DNA of 31,129 nucleotides from VGWB01 sp964480945. GTDB taxonomy: Bacteria > Bacteroidota > Ignavibacteria > UBA10030. Every line of letters begins with the position of its first letter. Positions within the stretch are counted from its first letter, which is position 1. Made by a program: the position numbers and the translations under genes. Under the pieces are notes generated by a model. The model had not been told where the DNA came from, searched no databases, and was given only the letters and a program-made list of their open reading frames with translations. The DNA is taken from the NCBI GenBank assembly GCA_964480945.1, contig CAYZRX010000042.1, positions 1-31,129 on the forward strand. The letters run 5' to 3'. Shown piece by piece: positions 15,529 through 22,684 of this stretch.

Positions 15529-17580
15529 CTATTTTTGATTTATGTCATAAAGTGAAGTCGGCTTTTTCTCCATTTCCTCATAAAGAAGATGAAAGAGGAA
15601 TCGAAAACCGTGTACCCATTCGAACAGCCACACTTCGACCCACTTGAAAGGATTCCACATATGGAGATACCACCGCTGCCAGATACGCTGAACATATGAT
15701 CTCGTAAAAGCACCGGCAAACGGATTTCGTTTCTTGAACCAAAGATGCACAAGAGACGGAACTTTGATCTCCGGCATCTCGATAGATAGCTTCGCATAGA
15801 ATGCTGCGAGTTCTTTCGTGCTCAGATCCCGCCAATCAATGATGTCTTGTTTCGTCTTTGAGATTAGTTCGTACAGCGCCTCCTCGATTCTGCTCTTCTG
15901 CCTGCTCCGGAGCCACACCTCTTCGAGCTGGACAAAGAGTTTTACCATACCCCACAAACGGAAAGTGAGAACTTTCGTCCGATTCAACCAGAACGGAACG
16001 AATGCCTCCTGCGGGAGACTTGCTCGACGGTCATTTCGGCGTCGTACAGTCCAGAATCCGCAATTCATCGGGTGCAGACGTTCGATTCTGGATGCATAAA
16101 GGTACCACATAAAAAAGGACAATCTCTCTCTATAATAATGACGATCGCCTCTCCAGAGCTTAAGGACATTGACCATATGCTCGGTGGAATAAAATTGTTC
16201 CCATGCGTTATGGTACGCTTCCATAAGCTCATCACGAGACATACGCTCGGGCTTTACTGCGACGTGTGCTGAATCGTAGGCGTTGAAATCTTCATGCATC
16301 CATCGCCTCTCCCGCCACCACCGCTGGTGATCTCTTGAGCCGGGAAGCGGTGAGAGAATGTAGAAGGAAGCAGAATCGAACATCATTCGCTGAAGCTCGG
16401 CAACGTCTTGTTTGAGACTCGCCATCGTGTCAAATGGCAATCCGAGAATATACCCTGCGTGGCAGGTAATGCCGAGTGAGTGGCAATGATCAATGAGGTC
16501 TTTGTACTCGGCAACTTGGTTCTGAAACTTGCCCTGAGAACGGAGATTCTCTCGGTTCACACTTTCCACACCGAAAAACACTTGATTACAGCCTGCGCGT
16601 GCCGCGAGTTCAAAGAAATCTCCGCCGGGCATCTTCCGGGCAGCAAGGTCACTCTGCATCATAAATGTGAACGGTATTTTTTCTTCTTCGCGTATTCGGA
16701 TGAGTTCTGTAAAAAGCTCGCGCCATCGCGGGTTTCGTGCAGTGTTATCGTCTGTAAAGAAAGAGTGCGAAACACCTGCCTCGCAGTAACTTTGCCTTAT
16801 GAATTCCACAACTTGTTTCGGATCCCGATATCGCATTGTCCGACCCTGCACATTGATAATGGTGCAAAAGTCGCAATTAAAAACGCAACCACGTCCCGTG
16901 TCGATAGTGGTAAATCGTGATGCAAAATTCTCGAACTCATCCTTCGTGATACGAGGTATCGGAACGTTGAGCAGATCCGGTGTGGGGTTCAGGAAATTGT
17001 AGAGTGGCTCCGCTCTCCCTTTGAGGACATCCTCCACAACAGTAGGTAATCTTCCTCCTTCAACCTCTCCGGCGACAAGAGTTATTCCCATCGACATTGC
17101 AGTCCTGAGATCGGCCGTCAAACCGATCATGGCCAGCATGCCGCTTACGTGGAAACCGCCGATTAACACCGGGATCCCATGCGGTAGAAACTTCGATGCA
17201 AGATCCAATGCCCGAGGGTACTGGTTCGATTGTACACCAACGAGCATGACAATGGACTTCACTCCGGGTACCTTTGAATGATGGACGATATCCTTCACAG
17301 GTACCCACTCGATCGCTTCATCGATCTTTCGGATTTTAAGTGAGACTCCTTTGAAGAAAGGGGAGTTCACAAGATCGTCTACGAGCGTACCGATCTGTGT
17401 CAGGGTGTTGCTGCGGATGACACCGATGCGTGTTTTGATCGGGTACCCGTCGTCCGTGTAGTTGGTGGGACGGATCAGCGTAACTTCCAATTCCTGAAAT
17501 CCATATTCTTTCATCGTCTGGAGATCGGGTTGTGTATCTTCGAGCCTTCTTGCTTCGTCTCCTGCAATCAGTCCTGGCAT
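15529..17580 (-). CDS. Radical SAM protein with N-terminal B12-binding-like domain
   Basis: This protein has 683 residues. Residues about 45-200 look like a cobalamin-binding Rossmann domain (VKSIVMLVGVQSNQYPRALD, IPVLIGGFHVSGML). The radical SAM domain follows, with the [4Fe-4S] ligands Cys232, Cys236 and Cys239 in GRGCVFNCDFC. Further motifs are FFTDDNTARNPRW, QVFFGVESVNRENL and HAGYILGLPFDT. The last 180 residues are rich in Trp, Phe and Arg (WNPFKWVEVWLFEWVHGFRF) and match no domain I know. Class B enzymes of this kind perform methylations or ring rearrangements on unactivated carbon, often on lipids; the substrate is unknown. AAGGA seven bases before the ATG at 17580 supports the start. 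It stands alone between short ORFs and a terminator, so context does not help. Confidence 0.85.
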   Translation of the reverse strand: MPGLIAGDEARRLEDTQPDLQTMKEYGFQELEVTLIRPTNYTDDGYPIKTRIGVIRSNTLTQIGTLVDDLVNSPFFKGVSLKIRKIDEAIEWVPVKDIVHHSKVPGVKSIVMLVGVQSNQYPRALDLASKFLPHGIPVLIGGFHVSGMLAMIGLTADLRTAMSMGITLVAGEVEGGRLPTVVEDVLKGRAEPLYNFLNPTPDLLNVPIPRITKDEFENFASRFTTIDTGRGCVFNCDFCTIINVQGRTMRYRDPKQVVEFIRQSYCEAGVSHSFFTDDNTARNPRWRELFTELIRIREEEKIPFTFMMQSDLAARKMPGGDFFELAARAGCNQVFFGVESVNRENLRSQGKFQNQVAEYKDLIDHCHSLGITCHAGYILGLPFDTMASLKQDVAELQRMMFDSASFYILSPLPGSRDHQRWWRERRWMHEDFNAYDSAHVAVKPERMSRDELMEAYHNAWEQFYSTEHMVNVLKLWRGDRHYYRERLSFFMWYLYASRIERLHPMNCGFWTVRRRNDRRASLPQEAFVPFWLNRTKVLTFRLWGMVKLFVQLEEVWLRSRQKSRIEEALYELISKTKQDIIDWRDLSTKELAAFYAKLSIEMPEIKVPSLVHLWFKKRNPFAGAFTRSYVQRIWQRWYLHMWNPFKWVEVWLFEWVHGFRFLFHLLYEEMEKKPTSLYDINQK

Positions 17581-17607
17581 AGTTCTTCCTTCTGAGAGTT
17601 CAGGATA

Positions 17608-17937
17608 CTATTTCTTCTTCAACGTCTTCTGATATTCAGGCGGCATTCGGATCGAGCCAGCGCATGCAAGCATCATCGCATCAATGTTTTCATCCGCCCT
17701 CTGCTCCATCATCCCGCCACAACGACATCGGCGGGCAGGCCTGCCCGCGTGTCTCGTCATCATTCCCTTGTTGAGACCCGCCATCATCGAAAGGTTGTTG
17801 TTCAGGATTCTGTCTTCCAGACCGGGGGACTTATCGTTAAGAACGGTGGATCTTGTCTTTTCGTTTCCCGGTTGCCTGGCCGGTTTGGTGTCCGAGGCCT
17901 TTTCCTCGTGCTGGCCAATGGACTTCAGCCCGTTCAA
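17608..17937 (-). CDS. Unrecognised small ORF, doubtful start
   Basis: The frame reads 109 codons from a TTG at 17935-17937 and I recognise no family. It is rich in charged residues and methionine (LNNNLSMMAGLNKGMMT) and is interrupted by an Arg/Gly-rich stretch (RHAGRPARRCRCGG) that is simply translation of the palindrome at 17731-17748. The same frame stays open upstream to 18033, reading SSLPFQDPERDSYEWLNG, but contains no ATG there and is bounded by the stop of the next upstream ORF. A second frame holds a 26-codon ORF (17934-18014, beginning MTILRQNTTGG). The frames may be two pieces of one frameshifted gene. I treat it as hypothetical or decayed. Confidence 0.3.
   Translation of the reverse strand: MNGLKSIGQHEEKASDTKPARQPGNEKTRSTVLNDKSPGLEDRILNNNLSMMAGLNKGMMTRHAGRPARRCRCGGMMEQRADENIDAMMLACAGSIRMPPEYQKTLKKK
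17731..17748. repeat. 18-base perfect palindrome
   Basis: GCGGGCAGGCCTGCCCGC is its own reverse complement over all 18 bases. It lies inside an unrecognised ORF, where its translation is compositionally out of place, which suggests a small REP-like insertion. A related but imperfect hairpin lies at 19134-19150. Confidence 0.5.
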
Positions 17938-18033
17938 CCATTCATAGGAATCTCGCTCAGGGTCTTGAAAGGGGAGTGAACTCCCCCTGTGGTGTTTTGC
18001 CTGAGTATTGTCATTCTTTATAATCGGACCTCT

Positions 18034-18234
18034 TCACTTGTCCTCGCGGAGGGGCGTCGGTGGAATCTCCAAGTTCTGTTTGCGCAGGGTTTTTTCTGAC
18101 ACAGTCGAACGGTAGAGCGGATGCTGTTCTGCCGTTACATTATAAAGCGCAAATGCTTCTCCCCTTCTGGTTTTCTGCCACCCGAGAAATTCGGCATCTG
18201 AATCCGAACGAGATGGATCTGTGCGTTCAGGCAT
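18034..18234 (-). CDS. Small conserved-looking protein of unknown function
   Basis: This ORF of 66 residues has a compact, protein-like sequence: FLGWQKTRRGEAFALYNVTA, then EQHPLYRSTVSEKTLRKQNL and a Pro-rich end (EIPPTPLRED). I recall similar short proteins with LGWQxT...GEAFALYNIT...HPxxxSTV in Bacteroidota and other genomes but know no function, and this recollection is not a database result. There is no signal peptide or membrane segment. The ribosome binding site is weak. It lies between the CsbD-like gene and a doubtful ORF that continues in the same frame after its TGA. Confidence 0.55.
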   Translation of the reverse strand: MPERTDPSRSDSDAEFLGWQKTRRGEAFALYNVTAEQHPLYRSTVSEKTLRKQNLEIPPTPLREDK

Positions 18235-18256
18235 GTTCGTCTCTGTTCGTGGTGAA

Positions 18257-18610
18257 TTACCTATTTGGCTTGGATCGTGTTCCTTTCTTGGCCGGCGATC
18301 TTGACTTCACCCGTTTCCTGTCCGCGTTCTTCAGTTTGTTCAACGACTTTTGCATTTGCATCAACTTGCTATTGGACTTTTTCATTTGCTCGGGAGTTCT
18401 TAAGCGGCATGCGGCACATTGCATCTTGAATAAATCAACCTGCTGTTTGGCTTCCTCTTTGGCAATCCCGTACTTCTCCTGCAACTTGCCAACTAGCTCC
18501 TCGTACTGGCCGAAAATCGCAGCCAGCTCGTCGTTCATCATTTGTCCCCATTGATGTAACGCCTTCCCCCTTTGCTGCTTCCATTGTCCTTCCAGACGAT
18601 CCCAGTTCAC
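18257..18610 (-). CDS. CsbD-like stress protein with a basic C-terminal extension
   Basis: Residues 1-60 match the CsbD family: MNWDRLEGQWKQQRGKALHQ, WGQMMNDELAAIFGQYEELV, then GKLQEKYGIAKEEAKQQVD. CsbD proteins are abundant, general-stress induced and of unknown mechanism; they normally end near residue 65. Here 55 more residues follow, strongly basic (SKLMQMQKSLNKLKNADRKR) with an isolated CAAC pair. This could be a real DNA- or RNA-binding tail or the result of a frameshift at the family's usual end. Translation starts at a GTG (18608-18610) with AGAGGG six bases upstream. Confidence 0.78.
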   Translation of the reverse strand: MNWDRLEGQWKQQRGKALHQWGQMMNDELAAIFGQYEELVGKLQEKYGIAKEEAKQQVDLFKMQCAACRLRTPEQMKKSNSKLMQMQKSLNKLKNADRKRVKSRSPAKKGTRSKPNR

Positions 18611-18821
18611 GGTGTACCCTCTTTAAGGGATTTCAGTTCAATGACTGTGTGCGCATATTTCTTTGAGTGGCAATCGTTAAACCTCCTTCAACCGCTTGTT
18701 CGAGAAAGGGTATGCCATCCCGATGCGAGCACGAAATACTCCTCTCTGAACCCCGATGAAACAACAAAACAATACTGATGATTTTCCGAATCGGGAATAG
18801 CTCAAAAGGATGAAAAAGGGA

Positions 18822-19130
18822 TTAATTCCTCTGGGAATGGATATTGCCGTTATCGGTGGGACGTGTGCTCGCACGAGAGCTTTGCACTCGGGACCTTTTT
18901 GGGATATATCCATTATCTCTGGCAAATGCGAAGGGTTTCTGCTTAAGGAGTCTCCGACCCCCGTGCAGGCGGGACCGTACGGTACCTATCGGACAATCGA
19001 CAGTGTTGGCGATCTCCACATAGCTCAGCCCCTCGACGTCAGCGAGGACGATGACGCTCCTGAACATATATTGTATCGATTCCATGAAACGAATAGTCTC
19101 ATCTCCGAATACTTCACCAAAGACGATTTG
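18822..19130 (-). pseudogene. ECF sigma factor fragment (region 4 only)
   Basis: The frame encodes the second half of an ECF sigma-70 factor: QIVFGEVFGDETIRFMESIQ, YMFRSVIVLADVEGLSYVEI and ANTVDCPIGTVRSRLHGGRR. The final part, FAFARDNGYI, matches the usual end of such factors before a run of unrelated residues. Region 2, needed for -10 recognition and core binding, is missing. Homology begins at about position 19127, directly beside a GC-rich hairpin (19134-19150) and close to the end of the outer-membrane protein gene. The frame is open to 19208, but that extension is unrelated. A typical ECF factor has about 190 residues, so this is a remnant. Confidence 0.7.
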
Positions 19131-19133
19131 ACT

Positions 19134-19150
19134 GCCTCCGCCCGGCAGGC
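19134..19150. repeat. GC-rich imperfect hairpin at a gene-truncation junction
   Basis: On the minus strand GCCTGCCGGGCGGAGGC folds as GCCT/AGGC and CCG/CGG with one bulged G and a two-base loop. It lies within about ten bases of the point where ECF sigma homology begins, and shares GGCAGGC with the palindrome at 17731-17748. It may mark a small repeat that took part in the deletion. Confidence 0.3.
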
Positions 19151-19167
19151 GTCCCATGCCATGATCA

Positions 19168-19662
19168 TCAGAAGAAGTACCTTGCCCCGATGCCCGCCTC
19201 CATGCCAAAACCCGCTGGTGATGTGAACTGGAGTGATGGAACGAGCTCTATGAACATGTCAACTGGCGCCTGACGCGCCAACCACGCGATGCCGAAGACG
19301 CCGCGAATTGCCAGTGTGCTATTATAGCCGGCGCCGCTGTTGAAACGCCCGCCGACACCATAGTAAACCGGAAGTCGAATATCCGACTTGAAGGCTTCAA
19401 ACGAATGCCACAAGTAATCCATGTGAAAATGAATTCGGCTTTGTCCGCCAAAGGTTCCGTTGGACTTCGTGAATCCGTCTCCACCGATCGACAAACCGAG
19501 ACCAAAATCGAACGCGGTGACAGGTGAAGTCCATAACTTCGCGCTGAATCCTGTCGGTTCACCTAGGATTACGCCGAGTCCAAATCCACGCTCTTGAGCG
19601 ACGGAGACCTGAACGGCGAAGAACAAACAAAGTGCGATGACTGCGTAACAAGAATGTTTCAT
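19168..19662 (-). CDS. Small outer-membrane beta-barrel-like protein
   Basis: A protein of 164 residues from ATG 19660-19662, which has AAGG nine bases upstream; another ATG lies two codons earlier. The signal peptide ends near VQVSVAQ. The mature part is made of alternating strands with many glycines and aromatics: GFGLGVILGEPTGFSAKLWT, AFDFGLGLSIGG, LPVYYGVGGRFNSG, APVDMFIELVPSLQF. It ends with Phe-Phe in ARYFF, the classic C-terminal signal of outer-membrane barrels. The opening GLGxxLGEPTGxSxK motif recurs in DUF3996-like membrane proteins. About eight strands fit. Its function, porin or structural, is unknown. It marks the last gene of the AT-richer half of the window. Confidence 0.75.
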   Translation of the reverse strand: MKHSCYAVIALCLFFAVQVSVAQERGFGLGVILGEPTGFSAKLWTSPVTAFDFGLGLSIGGDGFTKSNGTFGGQSRIHFHMDYLWHSFEAFKSDIRLPVYYGVGGRFNSGAGYNSTLAIRGVFGIAWLARQAPVDMFIELVPSLQFTSPAGFGMEAGIGARYFF

Positions 19663-19781
19663 ATGCATACACCTTCTTTATATTGTTGTAACGGTCCTTT
19701 GACTCTCTTGCAGCAACTTCGCCACTGTGCTTTGACAGCACCTCCCAAGCGCAATTGCCATGGCAAACTCATCTCAGGATG

Positions 19782-20504
19782 TTAAACGCTTCCGCGGGCA
19801 ACCTCGGCAGCTCGCGGAACGAAGTTTTGCAGGTCGTAGTTCAACAAATCGCCAATGCGCTCGATGCTCACGTCAGCGGCCGAGTAGGTGGCCAGAATCT
19901 TTGGATCCAGCGCGTACTGTCCCTGCCGCACGAAAACGGTTGTCACCCGCAAGCCCCAGATTTTTTTGACGGCGGCAAGGATGCGGAGCTTGTCGTCGAC
20001 CATTACATAATGAACCGCCGGATACCGGGCTTCCACGTCAGCCAACTCGTGCTCCTTGTGCACGCAAATCAACGCGTGTCCATCGACCGCTTCATATAGG
20101 CCGGAGCGGTCCACTTTGCGGGGCTGGAAAACGACGTCGCCGTCAGTAAGAAGAATGGCTGCTCCCCATTGCTTGACGCGCTCGATGACGGCGAGTGAGT
20201 TAGGGAAGAGGCGTTCGGCAAAGGGATAGTTTATGAGGAAACGCGAAACGGCCAGCAGACCAAGGTCGTGCGGATAATCGCTTCGGTAGCGCTGCAAGGC
20301 GCCCAAATAATCGGCGTAACCAAGCCGGGTTCGCAGCTGCTCGAAAATGGTCCAGTAGCACCGCGCCCGCTCGGGTCCGACCTCGCGCCTGAGGTATTTG
20401 CCGAGGTCGGCGATGACCTGGTCGTTGTCGAGCAGCGTGTTGTCCACGTCGAACAAGAAAACGATTCTTGCGGGAGCTGAACGTTTGGGAGTTTTCCTCT
20501 TCAT
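19782..20504 (-). CDS. HAD-superfamily hydrolase
   Basis: The protein has 240 residues with all four HAD motifs in order. Motif I is FLFDVDNTLLDND (nucleophile Asp19, acid/base Asp21), motif II is ILLTDGD, motif III is a Lys (RKVDRSG or KEHE region) and motif IV is YVMVDDKLRI. A helical cap lies between motifs I and II. HAD enzymes of this size are phosphatases, phosphonatases or dehalogenases. Because the gene lies four bases after the stop of the polyphosphate-glucokinase-like gene, a sugar-phosphate substrate is possible but unproven. No clear ribosome binding site is visible, consistent with translational coupling. It is the last gene of the pentose-phosphate operon in the direction of transcription. 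Confidence 0.85.
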   Translation of the reverse strand: MKRKTPKRSAPARIVFLFDVDNTLLDNDQVIADLGKYLRREVGPERARCYWTIFEQLRTRLGYADYLGALQRYRSDYPHDLGLLAVSRFLINYPFAERLFPNSLAVIERVKQWGAAILLTDGDVVFQPRKVDRSGLYEAVDGHALICVHKEHELADVEARYPAVHYVMVDDKLRILAAVKKIWGLRVTTVFVRQGQYALDPKILATYSAADVSIERIGDLLNYDLQNFVPRAAEVARGSV

Positions 20505-20507
20505 GAA

Positions 20508-21194
20508 TTAATGGACGAACCGTTCATGAGTTGAGCCGCCGTAAAGCTTGGTCCAAAGGCGATATCCACCTTTGAATGCGTTGGAATTGTCCCCGAGGCA
20601 CTTGCCGGGCGGAAGTTTCTTAAGCAGTCTGGCATTACCTCCCCCAAGCACAACATAGTCAGCCTGCAGCGCGGTCTTGAGTTGCCCGGCGACCTCATCC
20701 ACATGGTGACGCCATTTCTTTTTCCCCAGCCACTCCAGGCCGGCCTGTCCCAAATAATCTTCATAGCTCCTGCCCTTCTTATAAGGCAAGTGGGCCAATT
20801 CCATCGGCTCCAGCACATTCTCCACGATCATCGCTGAGCCAAGTCCCGTCCCCAAACCGAGAAAGAGCATCCGACCACCTTGATAACCACCCAGCGCTTG
20901 CATCGCCGCGTCATTGACAATTTTTACTGGCCGGCCGAACGCCCTCTTAAAGTCAAATCCAACCCAGCCGGATCCAAGGTGGCGAGGTTCAATGATGGGA
21001 CGACCACGAACCACAGGTCCGGGGTAGCCAATCGAGACGGCATCATATCCCCACTCGGCTGTGGCGGCTCGCACCGCCGCGACCATCTTGGAGGGTGTCA
21101 TTTTCGGACCCGACGGAAATTCAACGTGTTGCTTGTGGCCGGTCGCCAGCACCTTCGCATGCGTGCCGCCCACATCAATGACCAGGATCTTCAT
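20508..21194 (-). CDS. ppgK: ROK-family polyphosphate glucokinase-like kinase
   Basis: A protein of 228 residues with the ROK/hexokinase-fold layout: phosphate loop VIDVGGTHAK (residues 5-14), IGYPGPVVRG, catalytic Asp95 in VNDAAMQALGG, second phosphate loop LGLGTGLGSAMI, ELAHL (about 132-136) where glucose kinases have ELGH, and adenosine region VVLGGGNA. It resembles short polyphosphate/ATP glucokinases, which make glucose 6-phosphate. The context supports this: zwf lies directly upstream and the start ATG (21192-21194) overlaps the zwf stop by four bases, with GGAGGA before it. The Gly-to-Ala change in ELAH is conservative. I cannot tell polyphosphate from ATP use by sequence. Confidence 0.85.
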   Translation of the reverse strand: MKILVIDVGGTHAKVLATGHKQHVEFPSGPKMTPSKMVAAVRAATAEWGYDAVSIGYPGPVVRGRPIIEPRHLGSGWVGFDFKRAFGRPVKIVNDAAMQALGGYQGGRMLFLGLGTGLGSAMIVENVLEPMELAHLPYKKGRSYEDYLGQAGLEWLGKKKWRHHVDEVAGQLKTALQADYVVLGGGNARLLKKLPPGKCLGDNSNAFKGGYRLWTKLYGGSTHERFVH

Positions 21195-22678
21195 GCGATT
21201 GTCCTCCAGGCATGCCCCTCGCGTGCGAGCAACTCGTCGGCCGCTTTTGGCCCGCAACTCCCGGCAGCGTAATTGGGAAAATTGCGAGGATGTGATTCCG
21301 CCCATGCCTCCAGCACCGGCATCAGAAGCTGCCACGCCGCCTCGACCTGGTCAGCGCGCATGAACAAGGTGGGATCATTGTTCATCACATCCCAGAGCAA
21401 TGTTTCGTAAGCGTCCGGCGAGGGAACTGCAAAGCTATCTTGATAAGAGAACCGCATCTCCACCGGGCGCAACAGCATTTTTGGTCCCGGGTACTTTGCC
21501 TGAAAACCCATCATGATGCCTTCCTCGGGCTGGATCGACAGGACGAGTCGAGACGGGTGCCAATTGCGGCTGGACTCGGGCGGGAACGACTGATGCGGCA
21601 CCGTGCGGAATTGGATCGCCACTTCCGAGAACTGCCTGGGCATTCGTTTGCCAGTGCGGAGATAGAACGGCACTCCTTGCCAGCGCCAGTTATCCACGAA
21701 CAATCTTAAGGCCGCGAACGTCTCCGTTCCTGAGTGAGAGGATACGTCATCTTCCTGGTGGTAGCCGCGCACCTTTTTGCCATGAACGGTGCCCGGGCCA
21801 TACTGTCCGCGGACCGCGGACCGCTGAACCAAGCCACGCTGAATCGGCCGTAAGGCGTGAAGAACATCAACTTTCTTGTTACGAATCTCATCGGCATCGA
21901 AAGAGACCATCGGTTCCATGGCCACGAGACAAAGGAGTTGCATCAGGTGATTCTGCACCATATCACGCAGGGCTCCCGCGTGCTCGTAATAGCCGCCACG
22001 ATGTCCAACGCCCACCTCTTCGGCCACGGTGATGGTCACGTACTCCACGTAACGCCGGTTCCAGATGGGCTCGAAGAGCGGATTGGCAAAGCGGAAGGCC
22101 AGGATGTTTTGCACCGTCTCCTTGCCCAGGTAATGGTCGATGCGGAAGATTTGTGACTCGTGGAAGCTTTCCCGGAGCGTACGATTCACCTCCCGTGCAG
22201 AATCGAGATCATGACCGATCGGCTTTTCCACTACAATCCGGTCGCGCACTCGATTCCGATTCAGCCCCGCATCAGCCAGGAGCTTGGGAATTACGCCAAC
22301 CATCACGGGCGGAGTTGCCAGGTGAAAAATGTGACCGGCTTTCACCTTCCATTGCTTATCCAGTTGCGCGCACCTCGTCTTCAAATTCAAGTACGTCACC
22401 GGGTCTTTGAAATCTCCCTGGTGATACGAGACGTGCCGGGCGAAGTCGTTCCAGTCCGTCTTGTTCACCTTCTTGTTTCGCGAGAACCGTTTTACGCCGT
22501 CGAGAAAGTGCTTGTGCAACTTCGCATCGCTCAAAGGGACGCGATCCACGGCAATGATCGCAAATTTGTGGGGCATCCGTCCCTCCCGGTGCAGATCGAA
22601 CAAGGACGGCATCAACTTGCGCCAGGTCAAATCACCCGCGCCGCCAAAAATCATAATAATGGTCGGGAATATATCCAT
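21191..22678 (-). CDS. zwf: Glucose-6-phosphate 1-dehydrogenase
   Basis: This enzyme of 495 residues has the usual bacterial length. The NADP-binding loop is IMIFGGAGDLTWRKLMPSL (9-27); EKPIGHD (151-157) and the substrate motif FRIDHYLGKE (178-187, catalytic His182) are intact, as are NHLMQLLCLVAMEP and the C-terminal WLLMPVLEAW. It oxidises glucose 6-phosphate to 6-phosphogluconolactone and yields NADPH, the first step of the oxidative pentose phosphate pathway. The start at 22678 has GGAG nine bases upstream, that motif being part of the last codons of gnd six bases away. It overlaps ppgK by four bases. The operon order is gnd, zwf, kinase, HAD, with no lactonase gene seen. Confidence 0.97.
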   Translation of the reverse strand: MDIFPTIIMIFGGAGDLTWRKLMPSLFDLHREGRMPHKFAIIAVDRVPLSDAKLHKHFLDGVKRFSRNKKVNKTDWNDFARHVSYHQGDFKDPVTYLNLKTRCAQLDKQWKVKAGHIFHLATPPVMVGVIPKLLADAGLNRNRVRDRIVVEKPIGHDLDSAREVNRTLRESFHESQIFRIDHYLGKETVQNILAFRFANPLFEPIWNRRYVEYVTITVAEEVGVGHRGGYYEHAGALRDMVQNHLMQLLCLVAMEPMVSFDADEIRNKKVDVLHALRPIQRGLVQRSAVRGQYGPGTVHGKKVRGYHQEDDVSSHSGTETFAALRLFVDNWRWQGVPFYLRTGKRMPRQFSEVAIQFRTVPHQSFPPESSRNWHPSRLVLSIQPEEGIMMGFQAKYPGPKMLLRPVEMRFSYQDSFAVPSPDAYETLLWDVMNNDPTLFMRADQVEAAWQLLMPVLEAWAESHPRNFPNYAAGSCGPKAADELLAREGHAWRTIA

Positions 22679-22684
22679 AGCGGC

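Noticed and set aside
17700..17760. CRISPR or tandem repeat array
   Set aside because: The palindrome occurs once; no regularly spaced repeats are visible here or elsewhere in the window.
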